Assembly (NCBI RefSeq): GCF_021401245.1
Contig: NZ_JACBFY010000004.1
Coordinates: 62,001-126,000 of the forward strand
Length of the DNA stretch: 64,000 bases
Source of the DNA: Pseudacidovorax sp. NFM-22
GTDB lineage: Bacteria; Pseudomonadota; Gammaproteobacteria; Burkholderiales; Burkholderiaceae_C
Direction: 5' to 3'
Positions 22,299 to 32,479 of the stretch are shown here, one piece after another. The stretch's first letter is position 1. Every line of letters starts with the position of its first letter. Under the pieces are notes generated by a model. It saw only the letters and a list, made by a program, of their open reading frames with translations, did not search any database and was not told the DNA's origin. Position numbers and translations under genes: made by a program.

Positions 22299-24419
22299 AT
22301 GCTCTTCGACGCATCGCTGCCGTCTCCGCGCCGCCCAGGGGCGGTCCCGATTGCCTGGGTACTTCTGCTGAGCACGACCGCAGCGTCGGCCCAGGTACCG
22401 GCGGTTTCATCGGCTGCGAACACCTTGCCGACGGTGCGTGTCGATGCCGAGGCGTCGGCCGAGACCGCCACCTCGCCAGTCATCGGCTACCGCGCCAAGC
22501 GCAGCGCCACGGCCACCAAGACCGACACGCCCCTGGCCGAGACGCCGCAATCCGTGACCATCGTGACGCGCGACCAGATCGTGGACCAGGGCGCCACGAA
22601 CCTGCAGGACGCGCTGGGCTATGCCGCCGGCGTGCGCTCGGACGCCTACGGCCTGGACTCGCGCAACGATGCCGTGCGCGTGCGCGGCTCGACGCCCGAC
22701 GTCTACCTCGACGGCCTCAAGCAGGCCTATGGCTACTACACCAGCACCACCCGCACCGACCCCTACACGCTCGAACGGCTGGAAGTGCTGCGCGGACCGT
22801 CCGGCATGCTCTTCGGCGCCGGCACGGCCGCAGGCGTGGTCAACATGGTCAGCAAGCGGCCCTTGTTCGAGACGCAGCGCGAAGTGGGCGTGCAGCTGGG
22901 CAGCTGGAACCGCCGCCAGCTGCAGGCCGACCTGACCGGCCCGCTGAATGCCGAAGGCACGCTGGCCTACCGGCTGATCGCCGTCGCCCGCAAGTCCGAC
23001 ACGCAGGTCGACCATGTGCCGGACGATCGGCAACTGCTCGCACCCTCGCTCACCTGGCGGCCCACGGCCATGACGTCGCTGACCCTGCAGGGCCTGTGGC
23101 AGCAGGACAAGAGCGGCAGCTCGTCGCAGTTCTTCCCGTGGCAGGGCACGATCCTGCCCAACCCGAATGGCCGGCTGCCCACAGACCGCTTCATCGGCGA
23201 GCCCGGCGACCACTACGACAGCACGCGCCGCACCTTCGGCTGGCAGTTCGAGCATCGCTTCAACGACCAGTGGGCCGTGCGGCAGAACTTCCGCGTGGCG
23301 CGCAACGTGAACGACGCGCACTACACCTATGGCGACTTCTTCACCATCCCCGGCGGCTGGGGCGCGGACCCGATCGGCCAGCGCCGGCTGGGCCGCTACA
23401 CCGACAGCAGCCTGACCCGCAACCAGATCGCCAACCTCGACAACCATGTCGAGGGCCGCTTCGCCACCGGCGCGCTGCAGCACACGCTGCTGGTCGGCGC
23501 CGACTTCTCCCGCCAGCACGAGCGTGTGTGGCTGGGCACGAGCTACAGCACCATCGACGCCTATGCGCCGGTTTACGGCAATGTGCAGTCGCCGGTGCGC
23601 GCGCCGCTGCCGCGCACCGAGCAGCGGCAGTCCGGTGTCTACGTGCAGGACCAGATGAAGCTCGGCCGCTGGACCTTCGTGGCTGGCCTGCGCCACGACA
23701 GCACCCGCAGCCAGTCCGACGGCAGCGAGGCGCAGCGCGACTCGGCCAATACCCGGCGCTTCGGTCTGCTCTACGGCTTCGACTCCGGCTGGGCGCCGTA
23801 CCTGAGCTATGCCGAGTCCTTCACGCCGCAGTCGCCGCGCCTGGGGCAGACCTTCAGGCCCTTGCGGGGCGAGCAATGGGAGGCCGGTGTGCGCTACGAG
23901 CCGCAGGGCCGCGCACTGGCCTTCAGCGCCGCCGTCTACGACCTGAAGGAAAAGAACCAGATCGTCCAGACCCTGCCGAGCGTCTTCGACCAGTTGGGTG
24001 CCACCCGCACGCGGGGCGTGGAACTGGAGGCCAAGGGCTCGCTCACGCGCGACCTGGATGTGGTGGCCCACTACAACTACACCGACCTCGACGCGCTGCT
24101 GGAGGGCCTGCCGCGTCACCAGGCGAGCGTCTGGGCCAAGTACCGCTTCGCCATCGCCGGCACGCCCGGCTTCTCGGCCGGCGCGGGCGTGCGCTACATG
24201 GGCAGCTTCCGCGACACCTCGGGCGGCGCCGCCGGGCCGCAGATCCCGTCGGTGGCGCTGCTGGACCTCGTCTTCGCCTACGAGACCGCCCAGTGGCGCT
24301 ACGCCCTCAACGTGAACAACGCGACCGACAAGGTGTACTACAGCACCTGCCTGTCGCGAGGCGATTGCTGGTGGGGCGCCCGCCGCAACATCGTGGCCAG
24401 CGCCACCTACCGCTTCTGA
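22299..24419 (+). CDS. TonB-dependent siderophore receptor
   Basis: 706-residue outer-membrane receptor. Signal peptide ends near AASAQ (about residue 34). The plug domain has TPQSVTIVTRDQI, the VRGSTPDVYLDG segment and ERLEVLRGPSGMLFGAGTAAGVVNMVSKRP, which is the TonB-dependent siderophore receptor pattern (TIGR01783-like, FhuE/FpvA class). The C-terminus ends in aromatic Phe (VASATYRF), as required for beta-barrel insertion. The ATG at 22299 is preferred (GAGGG 12 bp upstream); an in-frame TTG lies at 22272. A PepSY membrane protein gene follows 24 bp later, a common pairing in siderophore uptake. Confidence 0.9.
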   Translation: MLFDASLPSPRRPGAVPIAWVLLLSTTAASAQVPAVSSAANTLPTVRVDAEASAETATSPVIGYRAKRSATATKTDTPLAETPQSVTIVTRDQIVDQGATNLQDALGYAAGVRSDAYGLDSRNDAVRVRGSTPDVYLDGLKQAYGYYTSTTRTDPYTLERLEVLRGPSGMLFGAGTAAGVVNMVSKRPLFETQREVGVQLGSWNRRQLQADLTGPLNAEGTLAYRLIAVARKSDTQVDHVPDDRQLLAPSLTWRPTAMTSLTLQGLWQQDKSGSSSQFFPWQGTILPNPNGRLPTDRFIGEPGDHYDSTRRTFGWQFEHRFNDQWAVRQNFRVARNVNDAHYTYGDFFTIPGGWGADPIGQRRLGRYTDSSLTRNQIANLDNHVEGRFATGALQHTLLVGADFSRQHERVWLGTSYSTIDAYAPVYGNVQSPVRAPLPRTEQRQSGVYVQDQMKLGRWTFVAGLRHDSTRSQSDGSEAQRDSANTRRFGLLYGFDSGWAPYLSYAESFTPQSPRLGQTFRPLRGEQWEAGVRYEPQGRALAFSAAVYDLKEKNQIVQTLPSVFDQLGATRTRGVELEAKGSLTRDLDVVAHYNYTDLDALLEGLPRHQASVWAKYRFAIAGTPGFSAGAGVRYMGSFRDTSGGAAGPQIPSVALLDLVFAYETAQWRYALNVNNATDKVYYSTCLSRGDCWWGARRNIVASATYRF

Positions 24420-24443
24420 TCGGCATCGCCGGGACCCCACGAC

Positions 24444-25661
24444 ATGCGCATGGACAGCAAGACCATCAAGACCTGGGCCTGGGTGCACAAATGGAGCAGC
24501 CTCGTCTGCACGGCATTCATGCTCCTGTTGTGCCTCACGGGCCTGCCGCTGATCTTCCACCACGAGATAGGCCATCTGCTCGGCACCGAGGTGGAGGCGC
24601 CGAAGATGCCCGCCGACACGCCGCGCGTGAGCCTGGACCGGGCGCTCGAAGTCGCCCGCGCCCAGCATCCGGACCGGGTGGTGCAGTTCGCCTCTCACGA
24701 CGAGGACAGCGAGGACATCTGGTTCGTCACCCTCACGCCCACGCCGGCCCCCACCGACGATTTCCGCTCCGTGGCCGTGGACGCGCGCACCGGCCAGGTC
24801 CTGGCGCAGCCGCGCTTCGACCAGGGCTTCATGTGGATCATGTTCAAGCTGCACGTGGACCTGTTCGCGGGTCTTCCGGGCAAGCTCTTCCTGGGGCTCA
24901 TGGGGCTCTTGCTGCTGGTGGCGCTGGTCAGCGGCACGGTGCTGTACGCGCCCTTCATGCGCAAGCTCGAATTCGGCACCGTGCGGCGCGACAGACGGCC
25001 GCGCGCCAAGTGGCTGGACCTGCACAACCTGCTGGGCATCGTCACGCTCACCTGGGCCTTCGTGGTGGGTGCGACCGGCATGATCAACACCTGGGCCGAC
25101 CTGGTGATCAAGTACTGGCAGCACGACCAGCTGAGCGCACTGCTGGCGCCCTACCAGGGGCAGCCGCTGGTGCCGGTGGCCGAGCGCGCACCGCTGCAGC
25201 GGGCGCTCGAGGCCGCCAAGGCCCAGGCCCCCGACAAGCGCCTGTCCTTCATCGCGTTCCCGGGCACGGCGTTCTCGAGCCCGCACCACACCACCTTCTT
25301 CCTGCGCGGGCAGGAGCCGCTCACCTCGCGGTTGCTGCAGCCGGTGCTGGTGGATGCGCGCACGGCCGAGGTCACCGCGGCGCCGAAGCTGCCCTGGTAC
25401 GTGACGGCGCTGCTGGTGTCGCAGCCGCTGCACTTCGGCGACTACGGCGGCATGCCGATGCAGATCCTGTGGGCGCTGCTCGACATCGCGACCATCATCG
25501 TGCTGGGCAGCGGCCTCTACCTGTGGCTGCGCAAGGGCGATCCGGCGCATGTGCACCGGTCACAAGCCAAGGCGGGCGCCCCCTCGGCCAACGCTGAACG
25601 CCCCGCGCCCCTGCAGCCGCAGCCCGTGCAGGCACGCACGCGCCTGGAGTCCCCGCGATGA
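24444..25661 (+). CDS. PepSY-associated transmembrane protein
   Basis: 405-residue inner-membrane protein with about four membrane segments (near residues 16-40, 143-165, 190-215 and 340-362) and PepSY-type periplasmic regions. The N-terminal WAWVHKWSSLVCTAFMLLL block and the later WLDLHNLLGIVTLTWAFVVG block are typical of the PiuB/PepSY_TM family, usually next to siderophore receptors and proposed to reduce or release iron. Conserved His residues (His15, and those in the HHEIGH and LHNLLG regions) could bind heme. An alternative start is the ATG 6 bp downstream. The stop overlaps the next gene (ATGA). Confidence 0.88.
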   Translation: MRMDSKTIKTWAWVHKWSSLVCTAFMLLLCLTGLPLIFHHEIGHLLGTEVEAPKMPADTPRVSLDRALEVARAQHPDRVVQFASHDEDSEDIWFVTLTPTPAPTDDFRSVAVDARTGQVLAQPRFDQGFMWIMFKLHVDLFAGLPGKLFLGLMGLLLLVALVSGTVLYAPFMRKLEFGTVRRDRRPRAKWLDLHNLLGIVTLTWAFVVGATGMINTWADLVIKYWQHDQLSALLAPYQGQPLVPVAERAPLQRALEAAKAQAPDKRLSFIAFPGTAFSSPHHTTFFLRGQEPLTSRLLQPVLVDARTAEVTAAPKLPWYVTALLVSQPLHFGDYGGMPMQILWALLDIATIIVLGSGLYLWLRKGDPAHVHRSQAKAGAPSANAERPAPLQPQPVQARTRLESPR

Positions 25662-25909
25662 GCGCCCGTCTGGCGGATGCCACGGGGCATCGTGGGGCGA
25701 GCGTCGCCGATGGCGCTCCAGCGAATCCGGGCGCCGAGCGTCGTGCCTGGGGCGGCATGTGGGGCTGGCCGCTCGTCTTCGGCGTCTCGACCGCCATCGG
25801 CCTGGTCTCTTCGCTGTTCAGCGATGGCGGCTTCGGCGACTGGCTGGGCTGGCTGACCCTGGGTGCGCCCGTGGCCGCCTGCCTCTGGTGGGGCTGGCTG
25901 CGGCGTTGA
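25658..25909 (+). CDS. Small membrane protein of unknown function
   Basis: 83 residues. The N-terminal third is polar; two hydrophobic segments follow (about residues 33-53 and 61-82), rich in Trp and Gly. Its ATG overlaps the stop of the PepSY gene (ATGA), so the two are translationally coupled and it is likely an accessory of that system. No named family is recognised. Confidence 0.7.
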   Translation: MSARLADATGHRGASVADGAPANPGAERRAWGGMWGWPLVFGVSTAIGLVSSLFSDGGFGDWLGWLTLGAPVAACLWWGWLRR

Positions 25910-26051
25910 GTCGTCACGATCCGCCGACGCACGAGGCGGCTGCGGCTGCGCCACCGTCGCGCGTGCCATTGCGTCCCACGGTCGACCGGGCACGGCAATA
26001 GGCGCCTGCACCGACGCGGCCGGGCGTCGGCCTCCCGCAGAATGCCCGCCC

Positions 26052-28175
26052 ATGAATACATGGCGCATGGCGAAGACGGTGGGGGTGGTGGTGGCGACGG
26101 CCCAGGCGGGGGTGGCCGCCGCGCAGGTGTCGGTGGCCGGGCAACTGCCCGAGGTGACGGTGAGCACGCCCAGCGGCTCGCAGCCGGTCTTTGCCGTGCC
26201 GGGCTCGGTGGATCGCGTCGAGGGCGCCGATCTGCGCGACAACCGGCTGGGCGCGCAGCTGAGCGAAGGTCTGGGTGCCGTGCCCGGCCTGCAGATCCGC
26301 GACCGGCAGAACTTCGCGCAGGACCTGCAACTGTCCATCCGCGGCTTCGGCGCCCGCTCCACCTTCGGCGTGCGCGGCGTGCGGCTGTATGTGGACGGCA
26401 TTCCCGCCACGCTGCCCGACGGCCAGGGCCAGACCTCCAACATCGACATCGCCTCGCTGGAGCGCATCGACGTGCTGCGCGGGCCGTTCTCGGCCCTGTA
26501 CGGCAATTCGTCCGGCGGCGTGGTGCAGGCCTTCACGGCGCCGGGCGAGGCACCGGCCAGCCTGTCGTACAGCGTGGCCGGCGGCAGCAACGGCACCTGG
26601 CGCACAGGCCTGGTCGGCAGCGGCAAGCAGGGCGCCGTCGACTGGCGGCTGAGTGCCAGCCGCTATTCGACCGATGGCTGGCGCGCGCATTCGGCCGCGC
26701 AGCGCGACCTGGCCAACGGCCGCGTGGGCATCGACCTCGACCAGGGCGGCAAGCTCACGCTGGTGTTCAACCGCGTCACGCTCGATGCGCAGGATCCGCT
26801 GGGTCTCACGGCGCAGCAGTTCGCCACCGCGCCGCGCAGCGCGGATCTGGCGACGCAGTACGACACCCGCAAGACGGTGACCCAGAGCCAGGCCGGCGCG
26901 GTGTTCGAGCAGCCGCTGGGCGCGCAGCAGTCGCTACGGGTGATGCTCTACGGCGGCGAGCGCGGCACCACGCAGTACCAGTCGATCCCGCCCTCGGCGC
27001 AGCAGAACCCGCGCCATGCGGGCGGTGTCATCGACCTGGACCGCCACTATGCCGGCGCCGACCTGCGCTGGACGGGCAAGTTCGACCTCGCTGGCCGGCC
27101 CTTCGAGCTGGTCGCCGGCCTGGGCTACGACAGCCTGCGCGAATGGCGCCGCGGCTACGAAAACTACCTGGGCAGCGCCGCGCAGCCCCTGCTGGGCGTG
27201 CAGGGCCGGCTGCGCCGCAACGAGCGCAACGAGGTGTTCAACGTCGATCCCTATGCCCAGGCCACCTGGCGCTTCGCGCCCGACTGGTCGGCCGAATTCG
27301 GCGTGCGTCGCAGCCGCGTGCACTTCGATTCGCAGGACCGCTACATCACGGCGGCCAATGGCGACGACAGCGGCACCGCCACCTACAGCCGCACGCTGCC
27401 CGTGGCCTCGCTGCGCTGGACGCCGATGCGCGACCTGGCGCTGTATGTGTCGGCCGGCCGCGGCTTCGAGACGCCGACGCTCAATGAGCTCTCGTACCGG
27501 TCGGACGGCGTGGGCGGCCTCAACTTCGGTCTGCGTCCGTCGGTGAGCGACAACGTCGAGTTGGGCGCCAAGGCCCGGCTGGCCGGTGGCATGCTCACGG
27601 CGGCGCTGTTCCAGACCCGCACGAAGGATGAGATCGTCACCGACACCAACGTCGGCGGCCGCTCCACCTTCCGCAATGCCGGGCGCACCGAGCGCAAGGG
27701 CGTCGAACTCGGCTGGCAGCACGAGACCGAGAACCACTGGCGCACGCAGCTGGCCTACACCTGGCTCGACGCGCGCTACCAGGACGCCTTCTGCACGCCC
27801 TCTCCCTGCAGCGCTGCCAACCTCGTGCCGGTCGGCCGTCGCCTTCCCGGCGTGGCCAGTCAGTCGCTGTATGCGGCCTACGGCTGGATGCCGCCGCAGG
27901 GCTGGCGCGCGGGCGCCGAGTTGCGCGCCGTCGCCAAGGTCTGGGCCAATGACCTGAACACCGCGCGGGCGCCGGGCTATGCGGTGGCGGCCATCCACGC
28001 GGGTTACGTGCTCAAGCTCGGTCGCTGGGACCTGAACGCCTTCGTCCGCATCGACAACCTGTTCGACCGGCGCTATGCCGGCTCGGTGATCGTCAACGAA
28101 GGCAATGCGCGCTATTTCGAGCCGGCGCCGGGGCGGACGTGGACGGTGGGGATGGGCGGGACCTACAGCTTCTGA
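26052..28175 (+). CDS. TonB-dependent receptor, PqqU (YncD)-like
   Basis: 707-residue outer-membrane receptor with a signal peptide (cleavage near GVAAAQ, residue 25). The plug has LQIRDRQNFAQDLQLSIRG, IPATLPDGQGQTSNID and LRGPFSALYGNSSGGV. The barrel has GERGTTQYQSIP, ANGDDSGTATYS, AGRGFETPTLNELSYRSDG and the closing FGVDNLF-like segment VRIDNLFDRRYAGSVIVNE, ending GGTYSF. From memory these blocks are near-identical to E. coli YncD/PqqU, the outer-membrane receptor for pyrroloquinoline quinone. It has its own upstream region of 142 bp. Substrate by homology only. Confidence 0.85.
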   Translation: MNTWRMAKTVGVVVATAQAGVAAAQVSVAGQLPEVTVSTPSGSQPVFAVPGSVDRVEGADLRDNRLGAQLSEGLGAVPGLQIRDRQNFAQDLQLSIRGFGARSTFGVRGVRLYVDGIPATLPDGQGQTSNIDIASLERIDVLRGPFSALYGNSSGGVVQAFTAPGEAPASLSYSVAGGSNGTWRTGLVGSGKQGAVDWRLSASRYSTDGWRAHSAAQRDLANGRVGIDLDQGGKLTLVFNRVTLDAQDPLGLTAQQFATAPRSADLATQYDTRKTVTQSQAGAVFEQPLGAQQSLRVMLYGGERGTTQYQSIPPSAQQNPRHAGGVIDLDRHYAGADLRWTGKFDLAGRPFELVAGLGYDSLREWRRGYENYLGSAAQPLLGVQGRLRRNERNEVFNVDPYAQATWRFAPDWSAEFGVRRSRVHFDSQDRYITAANGDDSGTATYSRTLPVASLRWTPMRDLALYVSAGRGFETPTLNELSYRSDGVGGLNFGLRPSVSDNVELGAKARLAGGMLTAALFQTRTKDEIVTDTNVGGRSTFRNAGRTERKGVELGWQHETENHWRTQLAYTWLDARYQDAFCTPSPCSAANLVPVGRRLPGVASQSLYAAYGWMPPQGWRAGAELRAVAKVWANDLNTARAPGYAVAAIHAGYVLKLGRWDLNAFVRIDNLFDRRYAGSVIVNEGNARYFEPAPGRTWTVGMGGTYSF

Positions 28176-28232
28176 CGCGGCGGTTCACGCAGCGCTTCGG
28201 CAGGAGCGCCGCAGCCGATCTGCCCGCAAAAA

Positions 28233-28268
28233 GAAGAAAGCCGCCGGGGCGACCCGGCGGCTTTCTTC
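28233..28268. terminator. Bidirectional terminator between convergent genes
   Basis: A perfect 16-bp stem, GAAGAAAGCCGCCGGG with CCCGGCGGCTTTCTTC, has a 4-nt loop. It lies between the PqqU-like receptor (+) and the NCS2 permease (-). Confidence 0.85.
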
Positions 28269-28295
28269 ATCGGGAGCGCAGGGAAGGACCGCCGA

Positions 28296-29783
28296 TCAGT
28301 GCGCCTCCGCCTGCCGCGCCGCGGCGATGCTCGCCGCTTCGTCATGCCGCGCGCCGTTCAGGAACAGGTTCAGCACCACCGCCGTGATCGAGGTCAGCAG
28401 GATGCCCGACTCGATCAGCGGGTGGATGCCGTGCGGCATCCACTGCTTGAAGTTGGGCGCCAGCAGCGGAATCATGCCGATGCCGATGGAGACGGCCACG
28501 ATCATCGCGTTGTGGCGGTTGGTCTTGAAGTCCACGCCGCTCAGGATGCGGATGCCGGTGGCCAGCACCATGCCGAACATCACCAGGCCCGCGCCGCCCA
28601 GCACCACCGTGGGCAGCGACTCCACCAGCGCCGCCATCTTGGGCAGCAGGCCCAGCACGATCAGGATCACCCCGCCGGCCACGCAGACGAAGCGGCTCTT
28701 CACGCCCGTCACGGCCACCAGGCCCACGTTCTGCGAGAAGCTGGTGTACGGGAAGGTGTTGAAGATGCCGCCGATCAGCGTGCCCAGGCCGTCGGTGCGC
28801 AGGCCGCGCGCCAGGTCCTGCTGGCTCACCTGGCGGTCGGTCATCTCGCCCAGTGCGAGGAACATGCCGGTCGACTCGATCATCACCACGATCATCACCA
28901 GCGTCATGGTGAAGATCAGCACCGGGTCGAAGATGGGCATGCCGAAGTGGAAGGGCAGCACCACGTCTACCCAGGCGGCCTTGGCCACCTTGTCGAAGGT
29001 CATCAGGCCCATGGCCGCCGCCGCGATGGCCCCGATGACGATGCCCAGCAGCACCGAGATGTTGGCGACGAAGCCCTTGGCGAACTTCACGATGAGCAGG
29101 ATGGACACCAGCACCAGCGCCGAGATGCCCACGCCGGACAGGTCCGCGTACTTGGGGTTGGGCACCGTGGGCATCAGCGCGATGCCCTTGGGCGCCGGTG
29201 GCAGCGAGGAGCCGGGCGACGTGACATCGGCCAGCCACTTGGCATAGGCCGGGTCCACCACGGCCGGAGCCGTCGGGCCCACCGGGTTGCCGAAGATCCA
29301 GTTGATGCCCACGCGCATCAGCGTGATGCCGATGACCGCGATGATGGTGCCGGTCACCACCGGCGGAAAGAAGCGCAGCATGCGGCTGACCAGCGGCGCG
29401 ATCAGGATCGAGACGATGCCCGCGCCGATGATCGAACCGAAGAGCAACTGCGCCCCGGCCTGGCCCGGGTTGCCGTTGGCGATGGCCACCATCGGCGCCA
29501 CCGAGGCGAAGGTCACGCCCATCATCACCGGCAGGCGGATGCCGAACCACTGCGTGGCGCCCAATGCCTGGATCAGCGTGACCAGGCCGCAGCAGAACAG
29601 GTCGGCCGAGATCAGCAGCGCCACCTCCTGCGGGCTGAGCTTGAGCGCACGGCCCACGATCAGCGGCACGGCGACGGCGCCGGCATACATCACCAGCACA
29701 TGCTGCAGGCCCAGCGCGGCCAGCTTGCCACTGGGCAGCTTCTGGTCGACGGGGTGGACGGACAACGAAGCAGACGAACTCAT
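28296..29783 (-). CDS. NCS2 (NAT) family nucleobase permease, xanthine/uracil type
   Basis: 495-residue inner-membrane symporter with about 12-14 helices. Early QHVLVMYAGAVAVPLIVG and the NAT signature region with SQNVGLVAVTGVKSRF near residue 320 place it in the NCS2 family, closer to xanthine/urate permeases (XanQ, UacT) than to uracil UraA; this assignment is by motif only. The start ATG at 29783 follows GAGGAG; a longer frame is discounted. Divergent from a LysR gene, which is its probable regulator. Confidence 0.88.
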   Translation of the reverse strand: MSSSASLSVHPVDQKLPSGKLAALGLQHVLVMYAGAVAVPLIVGRALKLSPQEVALLISADLFCCGLVTLIQALGATQWFGIRLPVMMGVTFASVAPMVAIANGNPGQAGAQLLFGSIIGAGIVSILIAPLVSRMLRFFPPVVTGTIIAVIGITLMRVGINWIFGNPVGPTAPAVVDPAYAKWLADVTSPGSSLPPAPKGIALMPTVPNPKYADLSGVGISALVLVSILLIVKFAKGFVANISVLLGIVIGAIAAAAMGLMTFDKVAKAAWVDVVLPFHFGMPIFDPVLIFTMTLVMIVVMIESTGMFLALGEMTDRQVSQQDLARGLRTDGLGTLIGGIFNTFPYTSFSQNVGLVAVTGVKSRFVCVAGGVILIVLGLLPKMAALVESLPTVVLGGAGLVMFGMVLATGIRILSGVDFKTNRHNAMIVAVSIGIGMIPLLAPNFKQWMPHGIHPLIESGILLTSITAVVLNLFLNGARHDEAASIAAARQAEAH

Positions 29784-29914
29784 GGGCACGGACTCCTCGC
29801 CCTCAACGTGGGGGCTGGCGCGAAGCATAGAGAAAGCCAAAAATCGTCAAAGACGGTCAATCCGATAATTCAATCGCGTCTGCCGATCAATGGGCGCGGA
29901 AAGGGCGGTTTCCC

Positions 29915-30817
29915 TTGGCAATCAAGTCTTCCTTGCCGGAGCTCAGGGTTTTCCTGGCTGTGGCCGAAAGCGGTCACTTCACGCGGGCGGCGGAGCGCCT
30001 GGGCATGTCGCAGTCCTCGCTGAGCGCGGCACTGGGCAAGCTGGAGCGGGAACTGGGCGCGCGCCTGTTCGACCGCCACACCCGCGCCTGCCGCATGAGC
30101 GATGCCGGCGCCGCGCTGCTGCCGGCCGCGCGCCGGCTGGTGGCCGACTGGGACCACCTGGTGGCCGATGCGCAGGACTTCGGCCGCTTCGCCCGTGGCC
30201 GGGTGGCGGTGGCGGCGCCCAATGCGCAGTGCGCGCTGCTGCTGCCGCCGGTGATCCGCGCCTTCGGCGAGTCGCATCCCGGCGTGCGGGTGGTGCTGCA
30301 CGATGTGCCCGAGCACGAAGTGCATGCCCTGGTGCGCAGCGGCGCCGCCGACCTGGGCATCGCCACGCAGACCGATGCCCGCACCGACCTGGTGGCCTCG
30401 CCCCTGCAGTCGGACGAGTTCGTCGCGGTGATGGCGCCCGACCATCCGCTGGCCGCGCGCCGGTCGCTGGAGTGGTCGCAGCTGGCGCGGTCGCCGGTGA
30501 TCGGCTACCTGCCCGGCAACCCGGTTCGCACGCTGCTTGAGGAAAAGCTGGCCGCCCGCGGCATCGCGCTGGACTATGCCTTCGAGATCGCGCTGCCCTG
30601 GACCATGATGGGCCTGGCCCGCGAAGGGCTGGGTGTGGCCGTGGTGACGATGGCGCTGCGGCCGCTGGCGGTGTGGCATGGGCTGGAGGTGCGCACCGTG
30701 GGCCGGCCGCAGGTGGCGCGCATGCTCACGCTGCTGAGGGCGCCGGCCCATTCGCCGTCACCGGCGGTGGCGGCCTTCCGCGAGCAACTGATGGCGGCGA
30801 CCGGGGCGCGGCTCTGA
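29915..30817 (+). CDS. LysR-family transcriptional regulator
   Basis: 300 residues. Helix-turn-helix: ELRVFLAVAESGHFTRAAERL to SQSSLSAALGKLERELG in residues 9-50, then a substrate-binding domain with GRVAVAAPNAQCALLLPP. Start is a TTG at 29915 behind AAGGGCGG; no in-frame ATG gives a complete HTH. Divergent from the NCS2 permease; the 131-bp shared region holds an AT-rich patch near 29830-29880. It likely responds to a purine or related compound. It ends 7 bp from the convergent livF-like gene. Confidence 0.88.
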   Translation: MAIKSSLPELRVFLAVAESGHFTRAAERLGMSQSSLSAALGKLERELGARLFDRHTRACRMSDAGAALLPAARRLVADWDHLVADAQDFGRFARGRVAVAAPNAQCALLLPPVIRAFGESHPGVRVVLHDVPEHEVHALVRSGAADLGIATQTDARTDLVASPLQSDEFVAVMAPDHPLAARRSLEWSQLARSPVIGYLPGNPVRTLLEEKLAARGIALDYAFEIALPWTMMGLAREGLGVAVVTMALRPLAVWHGLEVRTVGRPQVARMLTLLRAPAHSPSPAVAAFREQLMAATGARL

Positions 30818-30824
30818 GCCGGCC

Positions 30825-31545
<721 letters not shown>

Positions 31546-31553
<8 letters not shown>

Positions 31554-32343
31554 GGACGGCCTCCGGCGCGTGCTGCGCGACGGGCAGCCGCGCGTGGGCC
31601 CGGCCCAGGTACACCTCGCGCACCCGCGGGTCGGCGGCGATCTCGGCCGGGCTGCCTTCGGTCAGCAGTTGGCCGGCCACCAGCACCGAGATGCGGCGGG
31701 CGAAGCGGAAGACGAGTTGCATGTCGTGTTCGATGAACAGCACCGCCACGTCGGCGGGCAGGGCGGCGACGGCATCGAAGATCTCGCCGCTCTCGTCCTT
31801 GGGCACGCCGGCGGCGGGCTCGTCCAGCAGCAGCACGCGTGGCCGGGTGGCCATGGCCAGGGCGATCTCCAGCAGGCGCTGCTTGCCGTAGGCGAGTTCG
31901 GCCACCGGCACATGGGCCAGGTCGCCGAGGCGCAGCAGGGCCAGCAGGCGCTCGGCCTCGTCGTGCAGCGGTCGATAGCGGGCGACGGGCTTCCACCACA
32001 CGGCGCCGATGCGCTCGCGCTCGGCCAGGGCCAGCAGCACCGATTCCATCGGCGTCAGCCGCGGGAAGAGGGCGTTGATCTGGAAGGTGCGCGCCAGCCC
32101 GCGGCGCACCCGCGCATCGGAGGACCAGGCGGTCACGTCCTGCCCGTCCAGTTGTACGCGGCCTTGCGAGGGCTTGAGCACGCCGGTCAGCAGGTTGATG
32201 AGCGTGGTCTTGCCGGCACCGTTGGGGCCGATCAGCGCATGGCGGTCGCCGGCGGCGAGCGACAGGTTCACACCGGACACGGCCTGGAAGGCGCCGAAGC
32301 GGACGCTGAGGTCGTGGGTGCTGAGCAGAACGGGGCCAGTCAT
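31546..32343 (-). CDS. livG: Branched-chain-type ABC transporter ATP-binding protein, LivG-like
   Basis: 265-residue ATPase. Walker A GPNGAGKTTL is near residue 39; the LivG-type signature is ELAYGKQRLLEIALAMA near 155 (LAYG in place of LSGG), and Walker B VLLLDEPAAGVPKDE follows. The family usually has GLNPxE after Walker B; the different GVPKDE is noted. It is separated from livM by 136 bp holding a REP-like palindrome and overlaps livF by 8 bp. Confidence 0.92.
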
Positions 32344-32375
32344 GGCGAACTCCCCTCGGGTCGATGGCCCACAAG

Positions 32376-32458
32376 CCGTTCGGGCTGAGCCTGTCGAAGC
32401 CGGGTCACGATCATGGCGCTCGCGCCGTTCTGCCCTTCGACAGGCTCAGGGTGAACGG
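32376..32458. repeat. REP-like palindrome, copy 1
   Basis: Left arm CCGTTCGGGCTGAGCCTGTC (from 32376) and right arm ending CAGGCTCAGGGTGAACGG (to 32458) form an imperfect palindrome with a ~30-nt spacer. Same family as 35695-35768, 46937-47009 and 50865-50889. It sits between livM and livG within one operon. Confidence 0.85.
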
Positions 32459-32479
32459 ATTTGAAGTTGCAGGTCCTGC

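Noticed and set aside
22407..25556. 1049-codon minus-strand frame over the same genes
   Set aside because: Antisense shadow without a ribosome-binding site or family signature.
22289..25597. 1102-codon plus-strand frame across the TonB receptor and PepSY genes
   Set aside because: It is a shifted frame over two genes with clear family motifs, and its product is Arg/Ala/Pro-rich with no recognisable domain.
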